Shown here: positions 10,321 through 20,100 of the stretch, piece by piece
Position numbering within the stretch: position 1 is the first letter of the stretch
How the letters are laid out: each line of letters opens with the position of its first letter
Source: Nemophila menziesii
Lineage: Eukaryota > Streptophyta > Magnoliopsida > Boraginales > Hydrophyllaceae
NCBI GenBank assembly: GCA_029959085.1
Contig: JARWIR010000018.1
Span: forward strand, 5,208,001-5,272,000
Length of the DNA: 64,000 nt
Direction: 5' to 3'
The notes under the pieces: generated by a model
Database searches by the model: none
The model's input: the letters and a program-made list of their open reading frames with translations, nothing else
Told to the model about the DNA's origin: nothing
Translations under genes and position numbers: made by a program

Positions 10321-11540
10321 CTTAACGTTTCATCCAACATATTTAGAAATAAAATCCAAACACTTAGACCTAATGTATATAAAGGACACAATATATGCAT
10401 TAGTGTATAGGTGTGCGACAAAACTGTGCACTCTCTTCTGCTAATGCATCAAAGAAAGCTTGGTTCAAAAAAAATATCCTCTTGATACAAAAACCAAATA
10501 TTCAACAATAATTTTGAAATTTTAGAATATGTTGATCTATAAATTATTAACATGATTTTTTTAGTAAACCAACTTTAATTGAGGTTAACATTACCTGGAC
10601 TAATCTGATATGAAAACAGTGTACAAGTCATATTTATACACTTTAATTCCAAAGGTTTTCGAATAAGCCTTCAATCAGATTGAACAACATAACACTTATA
10701 GCATTTCACATTATTAAACCACGTAAATCTACCTTTTTTTTAAGATTGAATAGCATAGTCTATAATGCAATAGTAATTTCTACCATTTGAAACACTAATG
10801 TATATCTGGCTAACAACATAACACAAGGACCAATCAAAAAATTAACTATATTAAAGTATTTAAATCTTGAACTTGTATTACCATAAACTACCTGATTTGA
10901 CTAAGCTACATTCAGCATTAAGAGATATAGAGTGATCAAAACTTCGTAGGTACCTTAAATATCTACAATTAATCCAAAAAAATATTAAATTTTGCAAAAA
11001 CTCGAAGTTAGAAACAATAATCAATATATTAAATTTCCTTACAAATCTATAAATTTGCAACTAATAAGCATTCACGATTTCATTTGTGTTCATCATTTTC
11101 TCTGATGAATAAATAACTAAATAAATATATAAATAATAAATTATCAAATATATTAAGGTATAAATAGAGAACTCAAATAGTACCTTGTGTTGGTTATATG
11201 CACTGATGGACAACTTAGTTATCTCCATAATGGTAAAATCCCAAACATAAAAAAAAGACATAATAGAAATATTGTATTATTAAAAAATAAATAGATTGGA
11301 GAGGTTATATTTCTTTTAAGACGAGAGAGGGGAGAGGAGTGAGGATAAAATAAAGAACAAGATTAATTAGATATTGGACGATAGATTGGGGGAGAGTTTT
11401 ATATATATATTTTGGTACAGAGGGTCTCGGGTTGAACCCGATAATTAAATTCTTTTTTTTTACCCGTTGGCCAAATCTTTGGGCTAGTTTTTTCAATTTT
11501 AATCCAGATATTAATTAAATTCTAGGTGGGTTGAAATTTT
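10321..11540. other. AT-rich stretch without recognised features, duplicated at about 38770-40240
   Basis: No convincing reading frame. The short frames at 10878-11060, 11061-11261 and 11305-11496 are AT-rich, not conserved in the second copy and probably chance. A short TA run at 11399-11411 corresponds to the expanded microsatellite at 39897-39998. Confidence 0.5.
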
Positions 11541-11894
11541 TTATGGTTAGACAAGATCAGGTTGGAATTTTGAATGGTCTTTGCTCAACCTTAGTTTTGG
11601 GTATTATCCAACATTACTCTTAGCTAAGTGTGCTAAAAAAATATTTAAATTGTTATATTAGAAATAATGTTTTTGAAAAAATAACCACTGTGGGCTCAAT
11701 CCCAATTTACTTATTGTTTAAACAACCAATTCACCTACTCAGTCCACAAACAATCGATTATAGGCACACTATGTCTCTCACAATATATATATATATATAT
11801 AATAGTAATCATGAAACCTTACTCATTACTCAATATAGAGTTTCGATTTGTTTTTATTTTATGCTTAGTGTTTTGAAACAATGGAGGATAGCAG
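11541..11894 (+). pseudogene. Promoter, leader and first codons of cold-shock pseudogene 1a (5' part)
   Basis: The sequence up to TTAGTGTTTTGAAACAATGG and the start ATG (11881) with codons for M-E-D-S closely resembles the leader and start of the copy at 13884 and of 40464. It is interrupted after GATAGCAG (11887-11894) by a hAT-like element; the coding sequence resumes at 13560. Upstream leader copies at 13690-13883 and 40240-40463 show that promoter and 5' UTR were copied with the gene, so it is a DNA-level duplicate, not a processed copy. Confidence 0.65.
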
Positions 11895-12504
11895 AGCCGC
11901 CTTCCTGGGAAAGTGCAAGGGCGACTGCACAAGACCCTTTCAATGTGAATAAAAACCTTTTTCAATTCATATTAAAATTTGTATGTTTTCTTTTAATATA
12001 CTAGATCTATAGTAATCATCATTATAAAACAAAAAATAGTATACCTATGTTTCAACATGGTATATTTCAAATATTATACGATTCATCAAATCTTCAAGGT
12101 TGAGGTAATTTAAATTTTAAAAATATATATTTAATTTTATTTATATTATATGATTAACTATAATAAATATATTAATTTGTTAATTTGTTAATGATTTAAA
12201 TTATAATTATAAATTTTACATTAGATGGTGAAATTTTTTTTGTGTCTGTTGTAAAAAAAAATTCAAGTTGCAAATACTTTTGTGGCTAACAATCATTAAC
12301 TTGTAAGTTGTCATACTCTTTTTTTTTCTCAAAATATTGCAAGTTGCAATATAGATCTTACAAATTACATATGCTTGTAACAATTTTTGGAAAAAAATGT
12401 TTACAATTTACAAATTGTATGCATATAGAAATTACAATATGGTTTGTTTAAAATTTGAAAAAAAAGCTGTTTTGATAATTTATCATTTTAATAGAATTTT
12501 TTTT

Positions 12505-13073
12505 AGGGTGAATGCCCAATAAACATCTGCCATCTTAGCCACTTGCCCATAAAAGGCACTTAAGGTAAATATACCTTAATGCCCTTACTGTTGTCTATTG
12601 CTGTCTACTGCCGTCTGCTGCTGCTGCCAAGGGCGAGTAATGGGAATGTTTCCCAACACTCCTGCAAGTACACTTTTGTAAAGGTTGAGTAATGGGAATG
12701 TTTCCCAGCACTCGTGCAAGTACATTTTTGTACTTGTGGGCTAATGTTGAGTATTGAGAATGTTTCCCAGCACTCGTGCAAGTACACTTTTGTACTTGTG
12801 GGCTAATGTTGAGTAGTGGGAATGTTTCCCAACACTCGTGCACGTACACTTTTGTACTGTCTGTTGCTGCCAAGGGTGAGAGAGAGAGACAGAGGAGATA
12901 TATATATAACTAACTCAATGTATACGAACTAACAACTAATAAACGGACGGCGGCTGGGGTGAGGGGGTAAAATAGGAAAGAAAAAAAAGGAGTGCCTTTT
13001 ATGGGCAAGAAGAAAGCGGCGGGGGTGAGAGGGCATTAATTCTAATTTGAGGTGTTTCTTGAGCAATAATCCT
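12505..13073. mobile_element. MITE with internal minisatellite, inserted in the hAT-like element
   Basis: The segment is absent from the equivalent position in copy 2 (about 41085-41100), giving an empty site. Its outer ends are imperfect inverted repeats (AGGGTGAATGCCCAATAAAC against AGGATTATTGCTCAAGAAAC on the other strand). An inner perfect inverted repeat CTTGCCCATAAAAGGCACT lies at 12542-12560 and 12991-13009. Runs of seven to eight T flank it and may be the target duplication. There is no coding capacity. Size and ends suggest a Mutator-like or other TIR MITE, class uncertain. Confidence 0.65.
12633..12858. repeat. Minisatellite of about 62 bp, four units, each with two hairpins
   Basis: Units begin near 12637, 12685, 12750 and 12812 with GAGTAxTGGGAATGTTTCCC and continue CACTCGTGCAAGTACA. 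Each unit contains GGGAATGTTTCCC and most also CAAGTACxxTTTTGTACTTG, both self-complementary. The reading frames here (for example MYLHECWETF-type repeats) follow the repeat and are not genes. Confidence 0.8.
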
Positions 13074-13559
13074 TTTTTTTATACAACATTTTTTTTAAAA
13101 GAATTTTTTTAATATGTCTGTAAGCCTTCAACATGTGAATCTGTCCTTATTAATTGTTTTTTATATATATTAGAAGCATAGAATTTAAATTATTATTTAT
13201 TAAATACATTATTTATATATATCAAAATTAAATATTACAGTAATTAAAAGATGAAGAATTTAAATAAAAATTGATTAGTTGATGATACCAATTATATTTT
13301 TAAAATTTATTAGGCTCGATTAAAGTGATATAAAAAATCATTGAAAATTATCATAATATAAATTATTACTTAATAATGTAAGAATTTTTATACTTTACTA
13401 TTCTAATCTAATATGCTAAAAAAATATTTTATATATGTTATTTTATTGAATGTTAGAAATACTTTTATAGAGTTTATAATAATAAATTTAAGTAATTATA
13501 TATGTATTATAACATTTTTTCGATACAAAGGCCCAATTTGAAATTTTTGCCCCTTCTCT

Positions 13560-13651
13560 AATAGCAGAAGAGAGAGTTGGGTTGTCATTAGATTTGACGA
13601 TTGGAGAGGATTTGGTTTCATCAAGCTAAATAATAGCGGTGACGGCAACTG
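13560..13651 (+). pseudogene. Cold-shock pseudogene 1a (3' part)
   Basis: After the hAT-like element the frame continues SRRES, RFDDWRGFGFI and NNSGDG. RGFGFI corresponds to the RNP1 motif (K/R-G-F-G-F-I) of cold-shock domains, and the preceding RFDD to the usual WFxx strand. Plant cold-shock proteins bind single-stranded nucleic acid and carry C-terminal CCHC zinc knuckles. The similarity ends at 13651, where the leader of a second copy begins, so only the first beta strands survive. Confidence 0.7.
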
Positions 13652-13883
13652 TATGATGTCTAAAAACAACACACCAAAACACTAATACAAAATTCCACTA
13701 AGACCGGGTTGATCTAGCTAAATGTGTTAAAAAATATTAATATTGTCACCTACCCTGCCTGCAAACAATTATACGCACCCTCTGTCTCTCACTATATATA
13801 CATAATAGTAAACAGGAAACGTTACTCAATACTTAATTTAGGATTTAGATTTATTTTCATTTCTTGCTTAGGGTTTTGAAACG

Positions 13884-14176
13884 ATGGAGGATAGCAGAAG
13901 AGAGAGTGGGTTTGTCGTTAGATTTGACGATTGGAGAAGTTTTTGTTTCATCATGCCAAATAATAGTGGTGACGGAAGCGGTGACGTCGTTGTTCAATTT
14001 TCTAATATCATAACCGACTCTAATGTTCGCTACCGTGCATACAGCACTATGTTGGCCAATAGGTTGAGTTTTATGCCCTCAAAGAGGGGGGCAAAAGTAA
14101 GTCTCTTGATGTTTTGGTCTCAGCTGTTGAGAATGGTTTTAAAAGGAGCATGGGTAATTGGAATCATGGTAGCAAA
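13884..14176 (+). pseudogene. Cold-shock-domain protein pseudogene 1b
   Basis: From the ATG at 13884 the frame reads MEDSRRESGFVVRFDDW, followed by SFCFIMP (degraded RNP1), a GDGSGDVVVQFSNI segment (RNP2-like; VFVH is usual) and TDSNVR. A frameshift near 14060 moves the rest to another frame, where VEFYALKEGGKSKSLDVLVSAVENG matches the end of a cold-shock domain (EGxxVEFxxxxGxxGRxKAxDV). Family members are usually 140-300 residues with Gly-rich and CCHC parts; here the gene stops at a long palindrome. The mutated RNP motifs and frameshift make it non-functional. The ORF continuing to 14369 has no further family similarity. Confidence 0.75.
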
Positions 14177-14253
14177 TATTGTGCTACCACGATTCCAATT
14201 ACCCTTGCTCCTTTTAAAACCATTATCAACAGCTGAGACCAAAACATCAAGAG
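14103..14253. repeat. Long near-perfect palindrome (72-bp arms, 7-bp spacer)
   Basis: Arms 14103-14174 and 14182-14253 are reverse complements with only a few mismatches, separated by AATATTG. The left arm belongs to the cold-shock pseudogene. The right arm is its inverted copy and abuts, at 14254-14255, the start of the second copy of the window-start segment. Confidence 0.95.
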
Positions 14254-14254
14254 C

Positions 14255-15503
14255 ATTTCTTGTTCCTCTTCTTTGCCAAGATTTTTACCATCCTCTTGTA
14301 AGCCATCATATCCTTTTGTTTTGTCATCTCACTAACACACAACTCAGAGATAAACCAAGTATCAGTTAATCTCTTGAACTTTAAATGAATGGTGTTCTTT
14401 TTGTTGTAGTGGTAGCAGGATATGTAATGGTGATTGGATGAAGTTTTGTGAGGAATGAAGGAAGAATAAAATATTTTTTGATAGTGTAATATGAAGGAAG
14501 AAAGAAGAAATTTTGAAGACTTGATAATCTATAGTTTTTTGTGTTGTTATGGAATGGATTGAGTGAATATTATGTGTTTATGGAAGATGGGTAGAAATTC
14601 TGGTGGTGTTTTGGTGTGTTTTAAAGGTTTTCTCAATATTCAAAGGCGCTTCAATGGAGTTTGGGGGTGGAATTTTGTATTAATGTAATAGAAGAAGGCT
14701 TGAAAATAGGGTTTAGGTTGTAAGAAACCTTAGGGTTTCCTTTATCATAGTCTAAACCGCCTCCTTGCCTTTCACAACACCTCCTTCATGCTACAACTAT
14801 CACCACGACGCTGGTGTCGCGAATTCCTATGTCAATATTGTGCGGTGTACCACACATATGCGCGGTGTACCACGTGAATGCTCCAATTCTTTATGACATT
14901 TTAAAGCTTGGACTTACCATCGAGACGCTATCTGATGTATGGTATATCGCACCAATACTTCACATCTCTGTTTCTTAACATGTGTCGAAAACCGTTCCCA
15001 CGGTCCTTTTTCGCGGAAGGTGTACCTTGATTCTGGTGCGGTGCACCACACCAGCCTTGACATATTTTCCAAATTGAAGCTCTTGTGATCAACCTGACAT
15101 TTAAGTTGTGTGCGGTGCACCGCGATTCTCATGCGATATACCACACAAAGCGATGTAAGCACGATTATCCAAGCTCTTTCCTCCAAACTCAAAGATGTAC
15201 CTACATACGCAACGAAATGATAAACTTTCTTCTCCAATTACCTTTAGTACACATAAATAAAACTAAATTTAATAATACACCCTACAAAATCAATAAACTA
15301 GTCTACAAATAGGTTTTCACCCTTCTTTAGCGTTTGTTCAATGTAGTGAAACTCGAAGGGTTACCTCGCGCGCTACACGGATATGACGAGGTACATGACC
15401 ACCCCACAATTTGGATCTTCCACGCTAATGGTATCCATACCTCAATGATATATACTAAATTGATAACCATAACCCATGAATGTATATTTTCTGGTTGAAT
15501 GTC
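14255..15503 (-). repeat. Second copy of segment 134-1383 (old Athila env start, palindrome spacer, integrase tail)
   Basis: Collinear with 134-1383 and above 90% identical by eye. It contains the env-like N-terminal codons (minus strand, ATG near 14327), the leader, the palindrome array (about 14839-15125) and the integrase tail up to CTGGTTGAATGTC. There element A begins. It is interpreted as the left end of the second unit of a tandem duplication. Confidence 0.8.
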
Positions 15504-17064
15504 TGATGTCTCCTTAATTGTTCTTATTTTCGACCCTTAGGAGACATCATTTTTGGTCTTTATTTAATCAATTTGATAGACTTTTGGACTAAATATGCAA
15601 TAATATGATTTTCCTCTTTTATTTCTAGCATTTTTGATTTATTAAGCTTTTGCGCGTAATATTGGTATTTTTAGTGTAAAGTTTACAGGTTTTAGATGTT
15701 AGCTAGAAGAGGAATCCGAGGAGAAAGTCAAAGATCAAAAGATAGAGTCAAGACTTGAAAAGAAATCCCGAAGATATTATTTTTAAAGCTGAAAATCCAT
15801 TTTCCAGGACATAGATTTCTGATTTCGAGGTACTTAAGCGATGATTTATCCGCTGACCTTTGAAGAGAAAACGCTCCCTATCGAGTTACGGAACTTTAGC
15901 AACTGGAATGAGGTCAATCGGAGTCATAACGAATCGGGAAAAGCCGTTTTAGTGAAGGTATATCAGCAGTTACGGGATTTTGGGCTAAGTTAGTGGACTT
16001 GGGCCTTTTATATTTCATTTAATTAAAAGCCTAGGTCCAAGTCCGAATTTGCACTTATAAAAGGAGGTCTGGACTTCTATTTTACACATAATTCACATTC
16101 TGCAAGATTAAAAACACCAGAGAGAAGCAACAGAAGGAAGAAGAAGAAGCTACAAGAGCTGGAGAGGGTCTATATCTCCGTTCGTAGTCATTTCGATTCC
16201 GGAAATTAGGTTTTTCTTATCTTTTAATTTTGTAATCAATATGAATTCATTTACATTTAATTTAGTATTTCTTTTTAATATGAGCTAAACTTTTCATAGT
16301 GCTTGAGAACAAACAATGGGTGAATCCCAATTATATTGAATAACGAATGTTGAATTTGGGTTTCTGTTAAATTAGACTAAATTAGGGCTTTTACTCTTTT
16401 CGATAAATTGAGAATGTTTACTGTTTTTAGCGTCATGAACTAGGAACAGGTGTTAGTATTTAGGCTATTCCAATTAGTGGCAATTGGATCATCCTGACGG
16501 AGGGTTTAGATACAGAACCATTTATTCAATCTAGGATAGAAGCTATTGATTCTGACGAAATTAGCTAATTCTAGGGCCAATGAGGTAATAAAACTTAATC
16601 ATCCAACGGTGGATCATATTTGCCCTGACGGGACTAGTGACACTTTAGGATCGCCTTATAGTCCACCCTGACGGGGGTATAAGGAATTTAGAATCCCGAC
16701 CATTGTAATTGACTAATTTAGCCCTTAAACAACATAAGTTAGGAAATAGGATTGGGAGGATCCTTGCGTTCTCAAGTGCTACTTCTCATATTGCGTTTTA
16801 CATCATTTTACTTGCATCTTAGCTTTTATTTGCATTTTAATAATTGTCTTTCATTTATTTAGCATTAATACAAAACCAAACAAACATATTATCTTTACTT
16901 GTTTTCATAAGTGCATCGATCATTAATAGATAAGCATTGTAGTCAACCATCCCGTCCTTGGAACAAATCTGTTTTATCAGTTATACTACTTGGGACAACC
17001 GTACACTTGCGGTTGTGGTTCGATTATTCATTGCATTTATTTTAGAACACACAAAGGACCACCA
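15504..17064 (+). repeat. Element A 5' LTR
   Basis: It starts TGATGTCTCC and ends GGACCACCA, 1561 bp. The start contains an inverted repeat: TGATGTCTCC at 15504-15513 pairs with GGAGACATCA about 30 bp further on. CTGACGGxx motifs recur at about 16493, 16625 and 16671. The matching 3' LTR is 26627-27492. Confidence 0.92.
16056..16064 (+). promoter_or_regulatory. TATA box of element A LTR
   Basis: TATAAAAGG in the middle of the LTR. Each other LTR has an equivalent: 27180-27188 in the 3' LTR of A; minus-strand 44342-44350 in B, 29472-29480 and 35712-35720 in N1; and 54792-54800 in D. It probably sets the start of the R region. Confidence 0.6.
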
Positions 17065-17070
17065 AGTTTT

Positions 17071-17089
17071 TGGCGCCGCTGCCGGGGAC
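17071..17089 (+). promoter_or_regulatory. Primer-binding site (tRNA-Asp type), element A
   Basis: TGGCGCCGCTGCCGGGGAC begins six bases after the LTR end. It matches the 3' end of plant tRNA-Asp(GUC) with one mismatch (GCTGCC where GTTGCC pairs perfectly). The same site occurs in N1 and, with one more change, in D. Confidence 0.88.
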
Positions 17090-17197
17090 GGTAGCGTGTG
17101 ACCACGGTGTTTATCCTTTAGTGATAGTGCATTTATTTTATTTTATCAGTTTTACGCTTTTTGTTTGTTAGCTTTTTCAGGTTTTTAGGTTTGGTGT

Positions 17198-20100
17198 ATG
17201 CGAAGAAGGCTATTCAAGGATCTAGAGCCAACACCTCCGATCCTTAGTAATCCAGAATCGTTGATCAGACTTGCTAACAGAAGAAGAAGAGAACGAGAAG
17301 CTTTAGAAGTAGAAGAATTGAGTAACCGAATGGAAGGGATAAATCTTCAAGATCAACAAAACAATCAACCAGGTCAACTAGGCGCAAATGGCCAACCTTT
17401 GGCTCCAGGCGTTATTCCTCCAATTCCACCAGTGATTCCTAACCCTCAAGTCCAGATAGTAATGAATCAAGATCCGTGGTTTACTAATGGCCCACCAGAA
17501 GTTCCATTTCGTGCTCCTGCTATAGGAGTAGGTGCTCCAGATATTGATGTTCCACGATTCCGTCCCGATTCGGGTATGTTAGCTCAATTCCAAAATTTTG
17601 GGAATTTTCGTGGTAGACCATCAGAAGATCCTCTTAGAGCAGTACAGAAGTTTAAACAGATATGTGATTCTTATATCACACAAGGAGTTTCAAGAGAACA
17701 GTTGTATTTTGCTGCGTTTAAATTTTTTGTTATTGATGGAGCAAGTGAATGGCACGATACGCAAGATCCTACGAAGATAACAAACTGGGATCAATTAGAG
17801 ATTGCTTTCTTTGATAGATATTACCCAAGTAACATGAGATTAGATGCTGAATTAAAATTGACGCATTTCCGTCAAGAAGATGATGAAACTGTGGGTAAGA
17901 GTTGGACAAGATTTCAGACGTGTTTACGTAGAGTTCCCACTCATGGTTTTTCAGAACAACAACAGCTAAAAATCTTTTATAGAGGCCTTGATGGGACTTC
18001 GAGAGAGAAATTGGATATGCTATGTGGTGCAGGTTTTCTTCAAGTTCAACCCGCTCATGCTAAAATCATTTTAGAGAGAACAGTCAAGAATGAAGTGGGG
18101 TGGAATTCAGTAAGAACACCGGTTAAAGGAGTGAATAATGTTGATATGGAAGAAAAATTTGCTACGCTTGAGAATAAGATTCAGAATACTATAGAGCAAC
18201 AATTGAAGCAGCTTACTTTAGCTGTAAAAGAGGGATTTTCGGGTAAGAAGGTAGCTGTGCATGCTGCACAAGAGGTTTATATGTGTTCGATTTTCCGAGT
18301 AGATGATCATGATGAGGAAAGTTGTCCGAATAACCAAGAGTCTGTGATGTTTATGTCCAATAGAGGTAACTTCAATTCAAGTGGTAATGGATATCAACCT
18401 AACAGAAACCATCCTGGGTTTCAATACTCAAATCCTAATGGGGCAGCCAATCCTACCTATGCGTATCAGCTGCGTCCCCAAGGTAACAACTATAATCCAA
18501 GACCACACAATAATTATCAAGGAGGACAGAATCAGGGTAATTATGTACAAAGACAAGCTCCTCAGAATACTTACGATGAAACTTTGAACCAAAAAGCCTT
18601 ACCTGCCCATCTACAAGAAGGAGTAGTTACCCTTCAGAAAACAGTTGAAAATTTAATTGCTCTTCAAACACAAGCCATGGAACGTGAAAATGCAGCCGAA
18701 GCAAATATGAAGTTGTTCCAGAATCAGCTAAGTCAAATTAACAAAAAACTGAATCAACGTCCACAAGGACAACTTCCAAGCGATACTGAGAATCCAATAC
18801 AACGCGAAGATTGCAATGCTGTTACATTGAGAAGTGGTAAGAACCTTCCTCCACCTCCTTTTCCCGTTATGAAAGAGAAAGAAGTTCCAAGAAAAGAAAA
18901 GGAAGTGGGTGAGAAAGAGAAAGAGAATGAGAAAGATAGTGAGGTTGAAGAAATAGAAAGACCAAGAGAAGTTCCGAAAAAGAAAGATGATATTGTGATT
19001 AATCGCCCTCCACCACCGTTTCCATCTCGAGTTCAGAAAAAGGGTGATTTGGGTGATTTTCAGAAATTCTTTAATAGAGTGAAGGGTCTAAGTATTAATA
19101 TTCCGTTACTAGAGGCTATTCGAGATATTCCTAAGTATACGAAGTTTTTGAAGAGGGCCCTCACTAACAAAAGGCCTTATTGTGATAATGAGATGATTGG
19201 TCTTCCTGAAGAGTGTAGTGCGATTTGTCAGAGTAAATTACCTCCAAAGTTAGTTGATCCGGGGAGTTTCACGATTCCCATATCGATTGGAGAAGAATGG
19301 AAAGGAAAAGCGCTGTGTGACTTGGGAGCAAGCATGAATTTGATGCCGAAGTCAATCTTTGATAAGCTTAAAATTGGAAACACAAGACCCACTTCGATGG
19401 TCTTGCAAATGGCGGACAGGTCTCTTGCTCATCCTGAAGGCCGTATTGAGGATGTCCTTGTTAAGGCAGGTACACTTATATTTCCCGTTGATTTCGTAAT
19501 ACTTGAGTACAATGCAGATAGAAATGTCCCCATTATTTTGGGTAGACCATTCCTAGCTACAGGGCGTACATTGATCGATGTAGAGAATGGTGAATTAACG
19601 ATGAGGATACAAGATGAGGAAGTGAAATTCAATGTATTTCGAGCTATGAAATTCCCAGATTCTCAGGAAGATTGCTTCAGAATGGATGTAGTAGAGCAAG
19701 CATCACAAGAGGTATTTTATTGTTTAAATTTTGATGATATCTTGCAGGCTGCTTTGACATTAGATTCACCTGAGATGATGGAAGAGCTAGTTGAAACAGT
19801 GGCAGCTCTAAATTCTGAAAATTCAAAGTATAGGCATCTTGCCTATGAACCCGTGAGAGAACCGGGGGAGATTATTCCTAAAAAGAAGCCTTCAATTGAA
19901 TCTCCTCCGGAATTGGAAGAACAACCGTTACCAGCACACTTGAGGTATGCGTATTTAGGTACTAATGAAACTCTACCTGTTATTGTTTCAGCTAATTTAA
20001 CATGTCCTCAAGAAGATAAACTGTTGCGTGTGTTAAGAGCCAACAAAGAAGCAACAGGTTGGACAATTGCTGACATCAAAGGCATTAGTCCATCCTATTG

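Larger units (their letters stand above)
11895..13559. mobile_element. hAT-like non-autonomous element (copy 1), with an internal MITE
   Basis: The insertion is bounded by GATAGCAG (11887-11894) and AATAGCAG (13560-13567), an 8-bp near-perfect duplication as expected for hAT elements. Joining across it restores the cold-shock codons. In copy 2 the duplication is perfect (40470-40477 and 41572-41579). The ends read AGCCGCC on the left and TTCTCT on the right. If the flanking CAG/CTG bases are counted, both ends begin CAGAG. No transposase is present. The interior is AT-rich apart from the MITE at 12505-13073, which copy 2 lacks. Confidence 0.65.

Noticed and set aside
12595..12873. Two overlapping minus-strand frames with repeated CWETF peptides
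   Set aside because: They follow a 62-bp minisatellite inside a MITE; the units are not codon-constrained.
13884..14369. Intact 161-codon host protein
   Set aside because: Only about the first 60 codons match a cold-shock domain, then a frameshift; the rest reads into a palindrome and an antisense retroelement remnant.
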